A stretch of DNA of 64,000 bases from Actinomycetota bacterium (GTDB lineage: Bacteria > Actinomycetota > Actinomycetes > S36-B12 > CAIYMF01), in assembly GCA_020161245.1 (NCBI GenBank), contig JAIUOK010000015.1:21198-85197 (forward strand), read 5' to 3'. Shown in pieces: positions 19,255 through 30,539 of this stretch; the stretch's first letter is position 1; each line of letters starts with the position of its first letter. The translations under genes and the position numbers were made by a program. The notes below the pieces were generated by a model, which was given only the letters and a program-made list of their open reading frames with translations, was not told the DNA's origin and ran no database searches.

Positions 19255-20948
19255 GCCGCCTGCGCCGCACCCTCGTCGCCGTCCTCGCGGCGTCGTCCGC
19301 GCTGCTCGCCGGCTGCGCCGGCATCCCGACGTCCGGCCCCATCGAGCAGGGCGCCGTCGTCGCGCCTCCCGGCAGCGACTCGTTCGTGCGCGTCATCGCC
19401 CGCGAGCCCGTGCCCGGTATGTCGCCCGAGGAGGTCGTGCGCGGCTTCCAGGAGGCGACCGCCAGCCAGGAGCCCGGCTTCACCGTCGCGAAGAAGTACC
19501 TGACCCCGCTCGCCGCGGCCACGTGGAAGCCCGAGCGCGGCGTGAAGGTCTACGACAACTCCGGTCTGGCCTACGAGCAGCGCGGCGATGTCGTGGCGGC
19601 GTCCGGCGGGCTCTCCGGCGACATCGACGCCGAGGGCCAGTGGACCGTGGCGGCGCCGGGCACGCGCGTCGACGTGCGGTACGGCCTCGCGCGGGTCGAC
19701 GGCGAGTGGCGCATCAGCGCCCCGCCGCAGGGCCTGGTGCTCGGCCGCGCCGACATCGACCGCAGCTACCGGTCCTTCGACCTGTACTACTTCACCAAGG
19801 ACTTCCTCGTCCTCGTCCCGGCGCCGGTGACGGTCCCCGTCACCGAGGCGGGGCTCGCCACGACGCTCGTCCAGTCGCTGCTCGACGGGCCGACGCCGTG
19901 GATCGCGCCATCCGTGTCGACCGGGTTCCCCGTGGGCACCCGGCTGGCGTCCACGTCGGTGCCCGTCGTCGACGGCGTCGCCGAGGTGGCGCTGTCGCCC
20001 GAGGCGGCGCTCGCCGACGACGCCGGGCGTCAGGCCCTGTCGGCCCAGCTGGTGTGGACGCTGCGGCAGCTGCCCGAGGTGACCGCCGTGCGCATCAGCG
20101 TCGGCGGCCAGCCGTTCACGGTGCCCGGCGTCGGCTCGGTGCAGTCGGTCGACTCGTGGTCGTCGTCCGACCCCGACGATGTGCCGGAGACCTTCACGGC
20201 GTACGCCATCGACGAGCGCGGGCTGCTGCGCATGTCGCCGGACTTCAAGCTCTCGGTCCAGTCCGAGCTGCGGCCCGCGGGGATCCTGCCCGCGGTCGGC
20301 CTCGACGCGACCCGGCTCGCCGCGCTGTCGGGCAACCGCGCGCAGCTGTGGGAGTACCCGCTGCCGGCGGAGAGCGACGGCACCCGCCGCTACGCCGGCG
20401 TCGCCCTCGCGCGGCCGTCGTTCGACCGCACGGGCGGGCTGTGGGTGGTCGACCGCGGCCGCGGCCTGCGGCTGATCGAGGCAGGCAAGGTGCGCGAGAT
20501 CCCGGTCGTCGGCCTGCCCGAGGATGTCGCCGTCGAGGACATCTCCGCGGCCTCGGTGGCGCGCGACGGCACGCGCATCGCCCTGCTGGTGCAGCGCGGC
20601 AGCCGCGTCGAGCCGATGGTGGCGCGCATCGAGCGGGCGGGCGACGTCGTCCGCGTCGCCGCCCCGCGACGGGTCGACTCGCTGCTCACCGACTCCCTCG
20701 ACCTCGCCTGGGCCGACAGCGGCACGCTCGTCGTGCTGGGCTCCTCGGGCACGTCGTCGCTGGAGGTGTGGCGCTTCGGCGTCGGCACGACGTCGGTGCG
20801 CCGCGTCGGCGCCCCCGACGGCGCGCTCACCGTGGCCGCCGGCCCCAACCGCTCCGTGCTCGTCGGCACCGCCGACTCGCTCTACCGGGCGAGCGGCCAG
20901 GGCTGGACCCTCGTCGGCCCGGCGGCGTACCCCGTGTACCCCGGCTGA
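19251..20948 (+). CDS. lpqB: Lipoprotein LpqB, accessory to MtrAB
   Basis: A 565-aa lipoprotein with lipobox LLAGC (acylated Cys about residue 22) followed by AGIPTSGPIEQG, the characteristic LpqB start. A GerMN-like domain lies around 190-320 (including TTLVQSLLDGPTPWIAPSV) and a beta-propeller-like half follows with GGLWVVDRGRGLRLIE and VARDGTRIALLVQRG. In mycobacteria LpqB contacts the MtrB extracellular domain and tunes MtrA activation and cell-wall processes. GTG start overlaps the mtrB stop (GTGA), so coupled translation is likely. Confidence 0.95.
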   Translation: MSRLRRTLVAVLAASSALLAGCAGIPTSGPIEQGAVVAPPGSDSFVRVIAREPVPGMSPEEVVRGFQEATASQEPGFTVAKKYLTPLAAATWKPERGVKVYDNSGLAYEQRGDVVAASGGLSGDIDAEGQWTVAAPGTRVDVRYGLARVDGEWRISAPPQGLVLGRADIDRSYRSFDLYYFTKDFLVLVPAPVTVPVTEAGLATTLVQSLLDGPTPWIAPSVSTGFPVGTRLASTSVPVVDGVAEVALSPEAALADDAGRQALSAQLVWTLRQLPEVTAVRISVGGQPFTVPGVGSVQSVDSWSSSDPDDVPETFTAYAIDERGLLRMSPDFKLSVQSELRPAGILPAVGLDATRLAALSGNRAQLWEYPLPAESDGTRRYAGVALARPSFDRTGGLWVVDRGRGLRLIEAGKVREIPVVGLPEDVAVEDISAASVARDGTRIALLVQRGSRVEPMVARIERAGDVVRVAAPRRVDSLLTDSLDLAWADSGTLVVLGSSGTSSLEVWRFGVGTTSVRRVGAPDGALTVAAGPNRSVLVGTADSLYRASGQGWTLVGPAAYPVYPG

Positions 20949-21034
20949 TCCTCAGGCGGGCCCGACGGCGCGCCGTCCCCAGCCGGTCCGAGCGAGCGAG
21001 GCCGCGCGTCGCCGGCGGCCCGCACCGTGCCGGG

Positions 21035-21760
21035 GTGCTCGTCGACTGGGCGTCCTCGCTCGTGCCCCGTCCCTGCGCCGGCTGCCGGCGCGGCGGCGGC
21101 CCGCTGTGCCGCAGCTGCCGGTCCCTGCTGCTCGGCCCGCCCTTCGAGGCGCCGCCCGACGCCGCGCCTCGCGGCCTGCCGCGCACGGTCGCCGCGGCGG
21201 TCTACGAGGGCCCCGTGCGCGAGGCCGTGGTCGCGTTCAAGGACCACGGCCGGTGGTCGTTGCGGGCGCCGCTCGGCCGGGCCCTCGCGGCGTCCGCCGC
21301 CGTCCTGCTCGAGCCGTGCCCGGGCCGCCGGGCGGTGCTCGTGCCCGTGCCGGGGTCGCCGGGGTCGGCCCGCCGGCGCGACGGCGACCACGTCCACGAG
21401 CTCGCAGCAGCGGCTGCCCGCCACCTGCGCGCCGCCGGCGTCCGGGTGTCGGTCCGCGCGGCGGTGATGCCGGCACGGCGGCGCCGCGACCAGGTCGGGC
21501 TCGGGCGCGTGGAGCGCGCCGCCAACCTCGCCGGGGCCGTGGCCGCAGCCCCTTGGGCGCCCGCGCTGCGCGGCTGCGCCGTGGTGCTCGTCGACGACCT
21601 GGTGACGACGGGGGCGTCGCTGGCGGCCTGCGCCCGGGCGCTGGCCGACGTCGACGTCCCGGTGGTCGGCGCGGCGGTGGTGGCCGCTGCGGCGAAGGGG
21701 CTACGAGTCTCCTCCGCGCCGCGCGCGCACCCCGATGTGCGGGCTACGTTGGACCTGTGA
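21035..21760 (+). CDS. ComF-like phosphoribosyltransferase-fold protein
   Basis: A 241-aa member of the ComF/GntX family. The N-terminal zinc-finger-like part has four Cys (CAGC and CRSC, residues about 14-31). The C-terminal phosphoribosyltransferase domain has the PRPP loop VVLVDDLVTTGASL (about 188-201). In naturally transformable bacteria ComF helps DNA uptake; many actinobacteria keep a copy between lpqB and hpf without known competence. The GTG at 21035 begins VLVDWASSLVPRPCAGC, the expected start of the family; the frame remains open upstream through lpqB and gives no better start. Confidence 0.85.
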   Translation: MLVDWASSLVPRPCAGCRRGGGPLCRSCRSLLLGPPFEAPPDAAPRGLPRTVAAAVYEGPVREAVVAFKDHGRWSLRAPLGRALAASAAVLLEPCPGRRAVLVPVPGSPGSARRRDGDHVHELAAAAARHLRAAGVRVSVRAAVMPARRRRDQVGLGRVERAANLAGAVAAAPWAPALRGCAVVLVDDLVTTGASLAACARALADVDVPVVGAAVVAAAAKGLRVSSAPRAHPDVRATLDL

Positions 21761-21789
21761 CACCCGTCCGGGTCCGTGGTTGCGTCCCT

Positions 21790-22000
21790 GGCGGGTCTCG
21801 GTCTTCCGGGGCCCGGCGGGGGCAAGCCGATGCCAGCCGCAGGCGAAACGGTCCACGTAAGGCGACTCTTCGTCGTTCGATCACGGTGCGGTTTAGAGGT
21901 AAGTCCTGCCCCGTCGGGGAGCCCGAGCGCTCGCCGGTCCGGGAGAAGGGGAGTAGTCGCATGATGCCCGACCGGGCGCGGCGAGACCCTCAGCAGGCGG
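21790..22000 (+). ncRNA. Structured leader upstream of hpf, candidate raiA RNA
   Basis: The 372-base gap before hpf has no convincing coding frame. Its first part contains many short self-complementary runs: CGAC-TCTT-CGTCG near 21867, CCCCGTCGGGG near 21909, GAGCGCTC near 21928, and unpaired-looking purine words such as GGTTTAGAGGTAAGTCC and GAGAAGGGGAGTAG that look like conserved junctions. The raiA motif is a large structured RNA described upstream of raiA/hpf genes in Firmicutes and Actinobacteria. Position, length and style fit, but I have not aligned it to the family model and the ends are approximate. Confidence 0.45.
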
Positions 22001-22132
22001 ATGTGGGGTCGAAGACCAGGTCGGCCGGACGGGTGTCGCATGCCGGGCCGCGGGCCCGGACCCAGCCCCTGCGCGGGGCACCAGCGCTCGCACGAGCACC
22101 ACGCTCCTGAGCACAAGGAAGGTGACGTCGCC

Positions 22133-22774
22133 ATGACCACCATGAACGCGCCCGTCGACATCGTCGTCCGGGGCCGGCACCTCGACATCAGCCAGCGCTT
22201 CCGCGATCACGTAGGCGACAAGCTGTCGAGGATCGACAAGTTCGGCGTCGTCCTGTCCCGCATCGATGTGGAGGTCAGCAAGGAGACCAACCCGCGTCTC
22301 GCCGACCGCGCGTTCGAGGTCGAGCTCACCTGCGTCGGCCGCGGCCCCGTGATCCGCGCCGAGGCCACCGCAGCCGACAAGTACGCCGCACTCGACCTCG
22401 CCCTCGGGCGGCTCGAGGAGCGCCTGCGCCGCGCGGCCGACCGCCGCCACGCCCGCTACCGCAAGGGCGGCACCGTGCCCGAGCCCGTGCCGGTCGAGAC
22501 GATCGTCGCCGAGGAGGCCGAGGCCGAGGCCGACGACCGCGAGGCCGACGTCGTCTACGAGGACGGCCCGATCGTCGTCCGCGACAAGACCCACGAGACC
22601 TCGCCGATGACGGTCGCCGATGCGCTGCACGCCCTCGAGCTCGTGGGCCACGACTTCTTCCTGTTCCTCGACGTCGAGACCGGGCTGCCCACCGTCGTCT
22701 ACAAGCGCCGCGGGTACGACTACGGCCTGCTGCGCATCCACGTCGGCGCAGCGCCGGCGTCCGCGGCGTCCTGA
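22133..22774 (+). CDS. hpf: Ribosome hibernation promoting factor, long form
   Basis: A 213-aa long HPF/RaiA-family protein that dimerises ribosomes into inactive 100S particles or protects them in stationary phase. The S30AE-type N-terminal domain (about 1-110) starts DIVVRGRHLDISQRFRDHV and contains the basic helices that enter the mRNA/tRNA channel. A charged linker (about 110-150) leads to the C-terminal dimerisation domain with SPMTVADALHALELVGHDFF and VVYKRRGYDYGLLRI. The ATG has AAGGAAGG nine bases upstream. It has its own long leader and a strong terminator at 22853-22890. Confidence 0.95.
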   Translation: MTTMNAPVDIVVRGRHLDISQRFRDHVGDKLSRIDKFGVVLSRIDVEVSKETNPRLADRAFEVELTCVGRGPVIRAEATAADKYAALDLALGRLEERLRRAADRRHARYRKGGTVPEPVPVETIVAEEAEAEADDREADVVYEDGPIVVRDKTHETSPMTVADALHALELVGHDFFLFLDVETGLPTVVYKRRGYDYGLLRIHVGAAPASAAS

Positions 22775-22852
22775 TCGCGCCGTCCCGGCGCCTGGCGGGT
22801 TGCCGCCACGGCCCGCCGTGACGGGCTGACCTGCGCCGATGCTCCGCTCCTG

Positions 22853-22890
22853 CGAAGGGGCCGCACGGGTTTTCCCGTGCGGCCCCTTCG
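22853..22890 (+). terminator. Terminator hairpin after hpf
   Basis: A perfect 17-base stem (22853-22869 with 22874-22890) closed by a TTTT loop, 78 bases past the hpf stop. The arm starts CGAAGGGGCC. There is no T-run after it, as is usual in very GC-rich actinobacteria. It ends only 27 bases before the next gene start, so it should insulate the regulator gene from hpf transcription. Confidence 0.85.
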
Positions 22891-22917
22891 CCGTCGATGC
22901 GGTGCCATGATCGGCCC

Positions 22918-23580
22918 GTGACGGAGCGGGCCACTCGGGTGCTCGTCGCGGACAGGCAGCCGCTGTTCCGACGGGGAGTCGCCGACGTCCTGCGCGGGGC
23001 CGACGACGTCGAGGTGGTCGGCGAGACCGACGACGGCGCCGCTGTCCTCGGGCTGGTGACCGGCCTCGACGCCGACGTCGTGCTCCTCGACCTCGCGATC
23101 CCCGGCGGCGGCGTCGACGCGTGCGCCCTGCTGCGGCGCGAGCGTCCGCAGGCCCGCGTGGTCGTCGTCGCCGACAAGGACGACGACGCCGACCTCGGCG
23201 GCGCGGTGCGCGCCGGTGCCCGCGGCTATCTGCTCAAGGACACCACCGCCGACGAGCTGCTCGACGCCGTCCGCACCGTGGCCTCCGGCAGCTCGCTGCT
23301 CTCGCCGGCGATGGCATCGCGGCTGCTCGACGAGTTCGCCGTCCTGGTGCGCCGCCACGAGGGCCCGCCCGAGGGCGCCGGCTCGCTGTCGCGACGCGAG
23401 CTCGAGGTGCTCACGCTCGTTGCGCAGGGCCTCAACAACCGCGCCATAGCCGAGCAGCTGTTCATCAGCGAGAACACGGTGAAGAACCACATCCGCAACA
23501 TCCACGAGAAGCTGCAGGTGCACTCGCGGATGGAGGCGGTCGTCCGCGCCGTCCGCGAAGGCGTCCTGCAGATCGCCTAG
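22918..23580 (+). CDS. LuxR/NarL-family response regulator, orphan
   Basis: A 220-aa two-component regulator. The receiver domain carries VLVADRQPL at the start, the phosphoacceptor Asp at about residue 58 in VVLLDLAIPGGG, and Lys in LLKDTTADELLDAV. The C-terminal LuxR-type helix-turn-helix reads LSRRELEVLTLVAQGLNNR then ENTVKNHIRNIHEKL. No histidine kinase lies next to it. I chose the GTG at 22918; an ATG at 22897 in frame would start only seven bases after the upstream terminator stem. M. tuberculosis has a comparable LuxR-like regulator elsewhere, so orthology is not claimed. Confidence 0.88.
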   Translation: MTERATRVLVADRQPLFRRGVADVLRGADDVEVVGETDDGAAVLGLVTGLDADVVLLDLAIPGGGVDACALLRRERPQARVVVVADKDDDADLGGAVRAGARGYLLKDTTADELLDAVRTVASGSSLLSPAMASRLLDEFAVLVRRHEGPPEGAGSLSRRELEVLTLVAQGLNNRAIAEQLFISENTVKNHIRNIHEKLQVHSRMEAVVRAVREGVLQIA

Positions 23581-23621
23581 GTGCGCGCCGTCGTCCGACG
23601 CCGGCCGTAGGGTCGCCCGCG

Positions 23622-24938
23622 ATGAACGCCACTGTGGAGCTGTCCGCCGCCGATGCCCGACTGCTCGCCCTGCACGCGCAGGGGCTGCTGCCCGGCGTCC
23701 TCCCTCTGCGTCCCGGCGCGGCAGCGGGCGCGTCGCAGCGCCGCCGCGCCGCCGCGGTCGATGCCACGCTCCGCCACCTCGGGGCGGTGCAGCTCGACAC
23801 CATCAGCGTGCTGGCGCGCAGCCACGAGCTGGTGCCGTACTCGCGCCTCGGCGCTGTGGGACGCGACGCCGTCGAGTCGGCGTACTGGGGCGGCGGCCGT
23901 GGCAACGCCCATCCGGGCACGGCGACGTCGTTCGAGTACTGGTCGCACGCCGCGTGCATCCTGCCGGTGGAGGAGTGGCCGTGGTTCGCCTACCGCCGTC
24001 GTTCTTACCGCCGCAAGGGCATCCGCTGGCACGAGGTGCCCACGCACGCGCTGCAGGACGTCGTGTCGCGGCTGGCTGCCGAGGGCCCGCTGACCACCAC
24101 CGATCTCGGCGGGGCCCGGCAGAGCGCGGAGTGGTTCGACTGGAGCGAGACCAAGATCGCGGTGGAATGGCTGCTCGACGTCGGAGAGGTGGTCTGCGTT
24201 CGCCGCGTGGGCTGGCGGCGCGTGTACGACCTCGCCGAGCGGGCGATCCCGGCCGAGCACCGCGAGCCGGCGCCGGACTGGGTCGACGACGACGGAGTGC
24301 ACGGCCCGTCCGACGCCGCCTGCGTGCGGGAGCTGCTGCGGCGCGCGGGCCGCGTGATGGGCGTCGGGACCCGGGCCGATCTCGTCGACGTCCACCGGGT
24401 GGGCAGCAGGCACGTGCCCCCGGCCCTCGTCGACGCCGGGCTCGCGAGCCTGGTGGACTCCGGCGACCTCGTGCCCGCGCAGGTCGAGGGCTGGAGCCAG
24501 CCTGCCTGGGCGTGGCGCCCGTCCCTCGACGCGCTGGCCGCGGGCGGGGTGCGCGGCCGCAGCCGCACCACGCTGCTGTCGCCGTTCGACCCCGTCGTGT
24601 GGGAGCGGGCGCGCGCCTCGCGGCTGTTCGGCTTCGACTTCCAGCTCGAGGCCTACGTGCCGGCCGACAAGCGGGTGCACGGCTACTTCACGATGCCGGT
24701 GCTGCACGGCGGCCGGCTCGTGGCCAGGGTCGACCCCAAGCGCGAGGGCGAGGTGCTCGTGGGCCGCAAGGTCACCTTCGAGACCGGCCCGCGCGGCGGG
24801 GTGCCGGCGTCGGCCGTGGCCGGCACGGCTGCGGCGCTGCGCGAGGCGGCGTCGTGGGTCGGGCTCGACCAGGTGCGCGCCGACCAGGTCGTCCCGGCGT
24901 CCGCCGCGCCGGCGCTGGCCGAGGCCCTGCGCCCCTAG
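23622..24938 (+). CDS. AlkZ/YcaQ-type HTH_42 DNA glycosylase
   Basis: A 438-aa protein of the HTH_42 family of winged-helix DNA glycosylases, which release bulky or interstrand-crosslinked bases (azinomycin adducts for Streptomyces AlkZ, nitrogen-mustard crosslinks for E. coli YcaQ). The catalytic loop QLDTISV is at residues 57-63, giving Q57-x-D59, the QxD form of AlkZ rather than the QxQ of YcaQ. Other family words are RSHELVPYSRLG, FEYWSHAACILP and TTLLSPFDPVVWERARASRLF, the last being the usual C-terminal beta-strand motif. No natural-product cluster is adjacent, so a housekeeping repair role is more likely than self-resistance. Confidence 0.87.
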   Translation: MNATVELSAADARLLALHAQGLLPGVLPLRPGAAAGASQRRRAAAVDATLRHLGAVQLDTISVLARSHELVPYSRLGAVGRDAVESAYWGGGRGNAHPGTATSFEYWSHAACILPVEEWPWFAYRRRSYRRKGIRWHEVPTHALQDVVSRLAAEGPLTTTDLGGARQSAEWFDWSETKIAVEWLLDVGEVVCVRRVGWRRVYDLAERAIPAEHREPAPDWVDDDGVHGPSDAACVRELLRRAGRVMGVGTRADLVDVHRVGSRHVPPALVDAGLASLVDSGDLVPAQVEGWSQPAWAWRPSLDALAAGGVRGRSRTTLLSPFDPVVWERARASRLFGFDFQLEAYVPADKRVHGYFTMPVLHGGRLVARVDPKREGEVLVGRKVTFETGPRGGVPASAVAGTAAALREAASWVGLDQVRADQVVPASAAPALAEALRP

Positions 24939-25531
24939 CCCCGGGGCAGGTCCTCGCTGAGCAGGCCGCCGATCCAGATGTCGTGGCGCACGCCGCGTGG
25001 CGCGTCCCTGCGCCGCAGCAGGCCCTCGACGACGTAGCCGTTGCTCTCGGCGACGTGCCGGGAGGCGTCGTTGCCCACCGTGGCCACCCAGTCGATCCGG
25101 GTGAGGCCGAGCTCGTCGACGCCGAACAGGCTGACCAGACGCGCGGCCCGCTTCATCAGGCCGCGTCCGCGCCCAGCCGGGCGCATCCAGTAGCCGATCT
25201 CGGCGATGCCGCCGGGGTCGCCCGTCAGGTCGATCCCGTGCAGTCCGATCACCCCGAGCAGCTCGTCCGGCTCCGCGGCGTCGCAGATCGCCCAGATGCA
25301 GGTCGTGCCCTCGGCCCAGCCGGTCCGGATCGTGCGGACGAACCCGTGCGCCATCTCGAGGCTGTACGGGGAGGGCACCCTCGTGAATCGGACCGTCTCC
25401 GGGTCGGAGGCCCCGTCGAGGATCGCCGAGGCGTCGTCGTCGGTCGGCTCGCGCAGCAGCACGACGCCGTCGGTGAGGTCGCGGCGGACCGGCAGCACAG
25501 GGCCGGCAGGGGCCGTGTCGGCATCGCTCAT
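24935..25531 (-). CDS. GNAT-family N-acetyltransferase (RimJ/RimL-like)
   Basis: A 198-aa acetyltransferase of the RimJ/RimL-like group. The acetyl-CoA loop reads [16 protein letters not shown] (Q/RxxGxG/A motif) at about 128-143, preceded by IAEIGYWM and followed by [29 protein letters not shown], which is the standard last strand and helix. Substrate is unknown; relatives acetylate ribosomal protein N-termini, antibiotics or amino acids. It converges on the glycosylase gene with a four-base overlap of stop codons. The ATG giving [10 protein letters not shown] is preferred. Confidence 0.85.
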   Translation of the reverse strand: MSDADTAPAGPVLPVRRDLTDGVVLLREPTDDDASAILDGASDPETVRFTRVPSPYSLEMAHGFVRTIRTGWAEGTTCIWAICDAAEPDELLGVIGLHGIDLTGDPGGIAEIGYWMRPAGRGRGLMKRAARLVSLFGVDELGLTRIDWVATVGNDASRHVAESNGYVVEGLLRRRDAPRGVRHDIWIGGLLSEDLPRG

Positions 25532-25775
25532 GCCGTCATCCCAGCGCACGCCGGTGGCCCGGAGCGACCCGGTATGCGGCGCCCGGCCGACCCTGCCGGC
25601 CACGAGCCGGCCACCAGCCGGCGGGCCGGGGAACCCTGCGGCCGCGCCGAACCGTTCTCGGATGAGGCCGGGCCGTGACCTGACGGTTACCATGCTCGCG
25701 GTGGCGGGAAACCCCGTCCGCCTCGTCGTGCCCGCCAGGGCCGGTGCGCTTACCTTCCGACAAGGACCAGAACCC

Positions 25776-28580
<2,805 letters not shown>

Positions 28581-28589
28581 CAGCACCTG

Positions 28590-28627
28590 CGACGAGGGCT
28601 GGGACCGCGAGGTCCCGGCCCTCGTCG
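28590..28627 (+). terminator. Terminator hairpin after secA, bidirectional
   Basis: A 17-base stem (28590-28606 with 28611-28627) with one G-T pair and a GCGA tetraloop, beginning nine bases after the secA stop. The arm starts CGACGAGGGC. It lies between convergent genes and could end transcription of the minus-strand Rv3235-like gene too. Confidence 0.85.
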
Positions 28628-28644
28628 TTCCCGGGGCCGGGGGC

Positions 28645-29238
28645 TCAGAGGACGGCGAGACGGGTGCAGCGCCAGCGGCCGTCCCAGCCCTCGAGGCGCA
28701 CAGCCACCGCGCGCGCTCGGGGCCCGCCGACGGCCACGACCGATGCCTCCACGACGCCGTCGACCGGCTCGGTGACGTGCACGCTGCTCACGGTGCGCCG
28801 GGTGCGGGGCACCGGCCGGCCCGGGTCGGCCGCGACATAGCGGGTGAGCTCGCCGTAGACCTCGGGCGTCAGCCATCGGACCAGCTGTTGGCGCGGGCGC
28901 TCACGGGCGAGCACCTCGAGCACGGCCTGCACCAGCTGGGCCACCCACGGCCCCGGCTCGGGCAGCGCGGCCGACCCCGTCGGCACCTCGGCGACGGCCG
29001 GGTCGGTGCCGTCGTCGGGCGGCTCGCGGTCGACGAGGCGCAGCGAGGGCGCCGGGCGCGGCTCGGCGTCGAGCGCTCCCGGCAGCTGCCACTGCAGGGC
29101 GAGGGTGCCCTGCACCCAGTCGGGCCGGGAGCGGGTGCGGATGGTGCGGTGCAGGGAGGGCAGGGGCCGCAGGAGCGGCGCGGTGGTGCTGGTGGTGCGG
29201 GGCTGCCGGGGAGCGCGCGGCTCGGGCATGCGGATCAC
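28645..29238 (-). CDS. Rv3235-family (DUF6459) protein
   Basis: A protein of about 197 aa. The first 75 residues are Pro/Arg-rich and disordered. The C-terminal domain is the DUF6459 fold named for M. tuberculosis Rv3235, with VAQLVQAVLEVLARERPRQQ, LVRWLTPEVYGEL and an end VRLEGWDGRWRCTRLAVL. Function is unknown; the gene is conserved close to secA in actinobacteria, which supports the call. The start is either GTG 29238, which overlaps the upstream stop (GTGA), or ATG 29229; neither has a clear ribosome site. I favour the coupled GTG. Confidence 0.78.
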   Translation of the reverse strand: MIRMPEPRAPRQPRTTSTTAPLLRPLPSLHRTIRTRSRPDWVQGTLALQWQLPGALDAEPRPAPSLRLVDREPPDDGTDPAVAEVPTGSAALPEPGPWVAQLVQAVLEVLARERPRQQLVRWLTPEVYGELTRYVAADPGRPVPRTRRTVSSVHVTEPVDGVVEASVVAVGGPRARAVAVRLEGWDGRWRCTRLAVL

Positions 29239-29846
29239 CGTCGATCGGGGTCCAGGGAGTCGGCGGACCACCGGTGCTGGCCGGTCGGGTCCGCGTGGTC
29301 GTGGTGCTGCGCCGACGTCCCTGTGCGGCGGGTGGTGCTGGTGGAGCGGCTGGTCGTGGGGTGCGGCGCGCGCAGGCGCTGGCCGACGAGGAGGAGACCG
29401 GGGTCGGGGCCGATGAGCGCGCGGTTGGCGCGGTACCACCGCGGCCACTCCGCTGCGATCTCGTCGTCGCTCGCCTGCGGCCCGAGCCGGTCGGCCGCGA
29501 TCGACCACAGGCACTCGCCCGGGCGGACGACGTGGATCTCGGGCGGCTGCGGCGCCGCAGAGCGCTGGACGGCGCCGGGCCGGTCTGCCGCGGCGGCGGG
29601 GGAGCTGGTGGCGGCGGGGGCGGGCAGCGCCGGGGCCGCGGTGGCGGGGGTCGCCGCGGCGGTCAGCGCGGCGGCGCCGGCGAGCGCGCCCCGCACGCCC
29701 GTCCGGCGCGCAGCCCCGCCGGCGAGACGACGGGCCCGGCCGCCCGACCTCGCGGCGGCGCGGACGGCGGCGAGGGAGGCCCGGGCCGCCAGCGGAGCCG
29801 CCGCCAGCAGGGCAGGAAGGACGACCAGCGCCTCGAGAGCGTCCAC
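29235..29846 (-). CDS. LysM-domain membrane or secreted protein
   Basis: A 203-aa protein. The N-terminal half is Ala/Arg-rich with hydrophobic stretches at about 8-24 and 52-74. A single LysM domain spans about 103-162: IHVVRPGECLWSIAADRLGP to LLLVGQRLRAP; LysM binds peptidoglycan or chitin-type glycans. The tail is Thr/Ser/His-rich. The frame opens at an ATG (29864), but GGGAGG at 29852-29857 lies five bases before the GTG at 29846, so that GTG is the better start. It overlaps the Rv3235-like gene. Similar LysM genes precede Rv3235-family genes in other actinobacteria, perhaps in one envelope function. Confidence 0.75.
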   Translation of the reverse strand: MDALEALVVLPALLAAAPLAARASLAAVRAAARSGGRARRLAGGAARRTGVRGALAGAAALTAAATPATAAPALPAPAATSSPAAAADRPGAVQRSAAPQPPEIHVVRPGECLWSIAADRLGPQASDDEIAAEWPRWYRANRALIGPDPGLLLVGQRLRAPHPTTSRSTSTTRRTGTSAQHHDHADPTGQHRWSADSLDPDRR

Positions 29847-29943
29847 CGTTACCTCCCATTGCATGTGTTTGCCTGTGTTTGCCTAGAAGAACGTGTGTTA
29901 GGCATCGCCGTCAAGGCGGATCACCCGTGTTGGGGATGGAGCC

Positions 29944-29998
29944 TGGCATCATCAGGTGCCACATCTGGCTTGACGTGGCATCACTGTGGCATCACTAT
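29944..29998 (+). promoter_or_regulatory. Promoter with repeated TGGCATCAC operator words
   Basis: TTGACG (29970-29975) and CACTAT (29993-29998) are 17 bases apart and form a good sigma-70-type promoter for the downstream ribbon-helix-helix gene. The start site predicted 6-7 bases after the -10 falls on the ATG at 30005, so the transcript is probably leaderless. TGGCATCA occurs at 29944-29951, and TGGCATCAC at 29976-29984 and 29987-29995. The last two are 11 bases apart, one helical turn, and fill the spacer, as expected for an autorepressor site. Confidence 0.65.
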
Positions 29999-30004
29999 GG
30001 AGCC

Positions 30005-30505
30005 ATGGATCTCACGCCCTTCGTCGCCGGGCTGCACGAGCAGCTCGCCGCCGCTGCGGAGACCGGCGGCCCCGAGGCGCGCCGGCTCGCCGAGCGCCTC
30101 AGCACCTCCCTCGACTCCGCCGCCCGCCTCGCCCTGCTCGAGGTGCTGTCCGCGGCCGCGGCCGAGATCACCCAGGAGATCGCGCCCGCCTCGGTGGACG
30201 TGCGCCTGCGCGGCCGCGACCCCGAGCTGGTCGTCACCGCGCCGCCGGCGGTCTCGCCGGCGGCGGAGCAGGAGCCCGAGCCCGTCGTCGCGGCTGCCGA
30301 CGACGCGGCGATGACCCGCATCAACCTGCGGCTCCCGCAGGACCTCAAGGACCGCGTCGAGGACTCCGCCCGCGCGGCCGGCATCTCGGTCAACGCGTGG
30401 CTGGTCCGGGCCGCTGCAGCCGCAGCAGCCCGGCCCGCTCCGGCGTCGCCCGCCTCCCGGACCCTCGCGACCGGCGGCGACCGGTTCCGCGGCTGGGTCC
30501 GCTGA
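30005..30505 (+). CDS. Ribbon-helix-helix (HicB-like) regulator
   Basis: A 166-aa protein. The C-terminal part (about 103-141) is an Arc/HicB-type ribbon-helix-helix: TRINLRLPQDLKDRVED for the strand and first helix, then GISVNAWLVRAAAA for the second. The N-terminal 60 residues are helical and could dimerise or sense a signal; an Ala/Pro/Glu linker joins them. No HicA toxin gene is adjacent, so it is more likely a transcription factor than an antitoxin. It heads an operon with DUF4097 and a DrrAB-type ABC exporter, and the TGGCATCAC repeats in its promoter suggest autoregulation. Confidence 0.82.
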   Translation: MDLTPFVAGLHEQLAAAAETGGPEARRLAERLSTSLDSAARLALLEVLSAAAAEITQEIAPASVDVRLRGRDPELVVTAPPAVSPAAEQEPEPVVAAADDAAMTRINLRLPQDLKDRVEDSARAAGISVNAWLVRAAAAAAARPAPASPASRTLATGGDRFRGWVR

Positions 30506-30539
30506 CCCCTCCTCCCTCCCCGCCCCGAGAGGCATCGAC

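Noticed and set aside
30005..30505. HicAB toxin-antitoxin system
   Set aside because: Only an RHH protein is present; no HicA-like small toxin with the double-stranded RNA-binding fold lies on either side.
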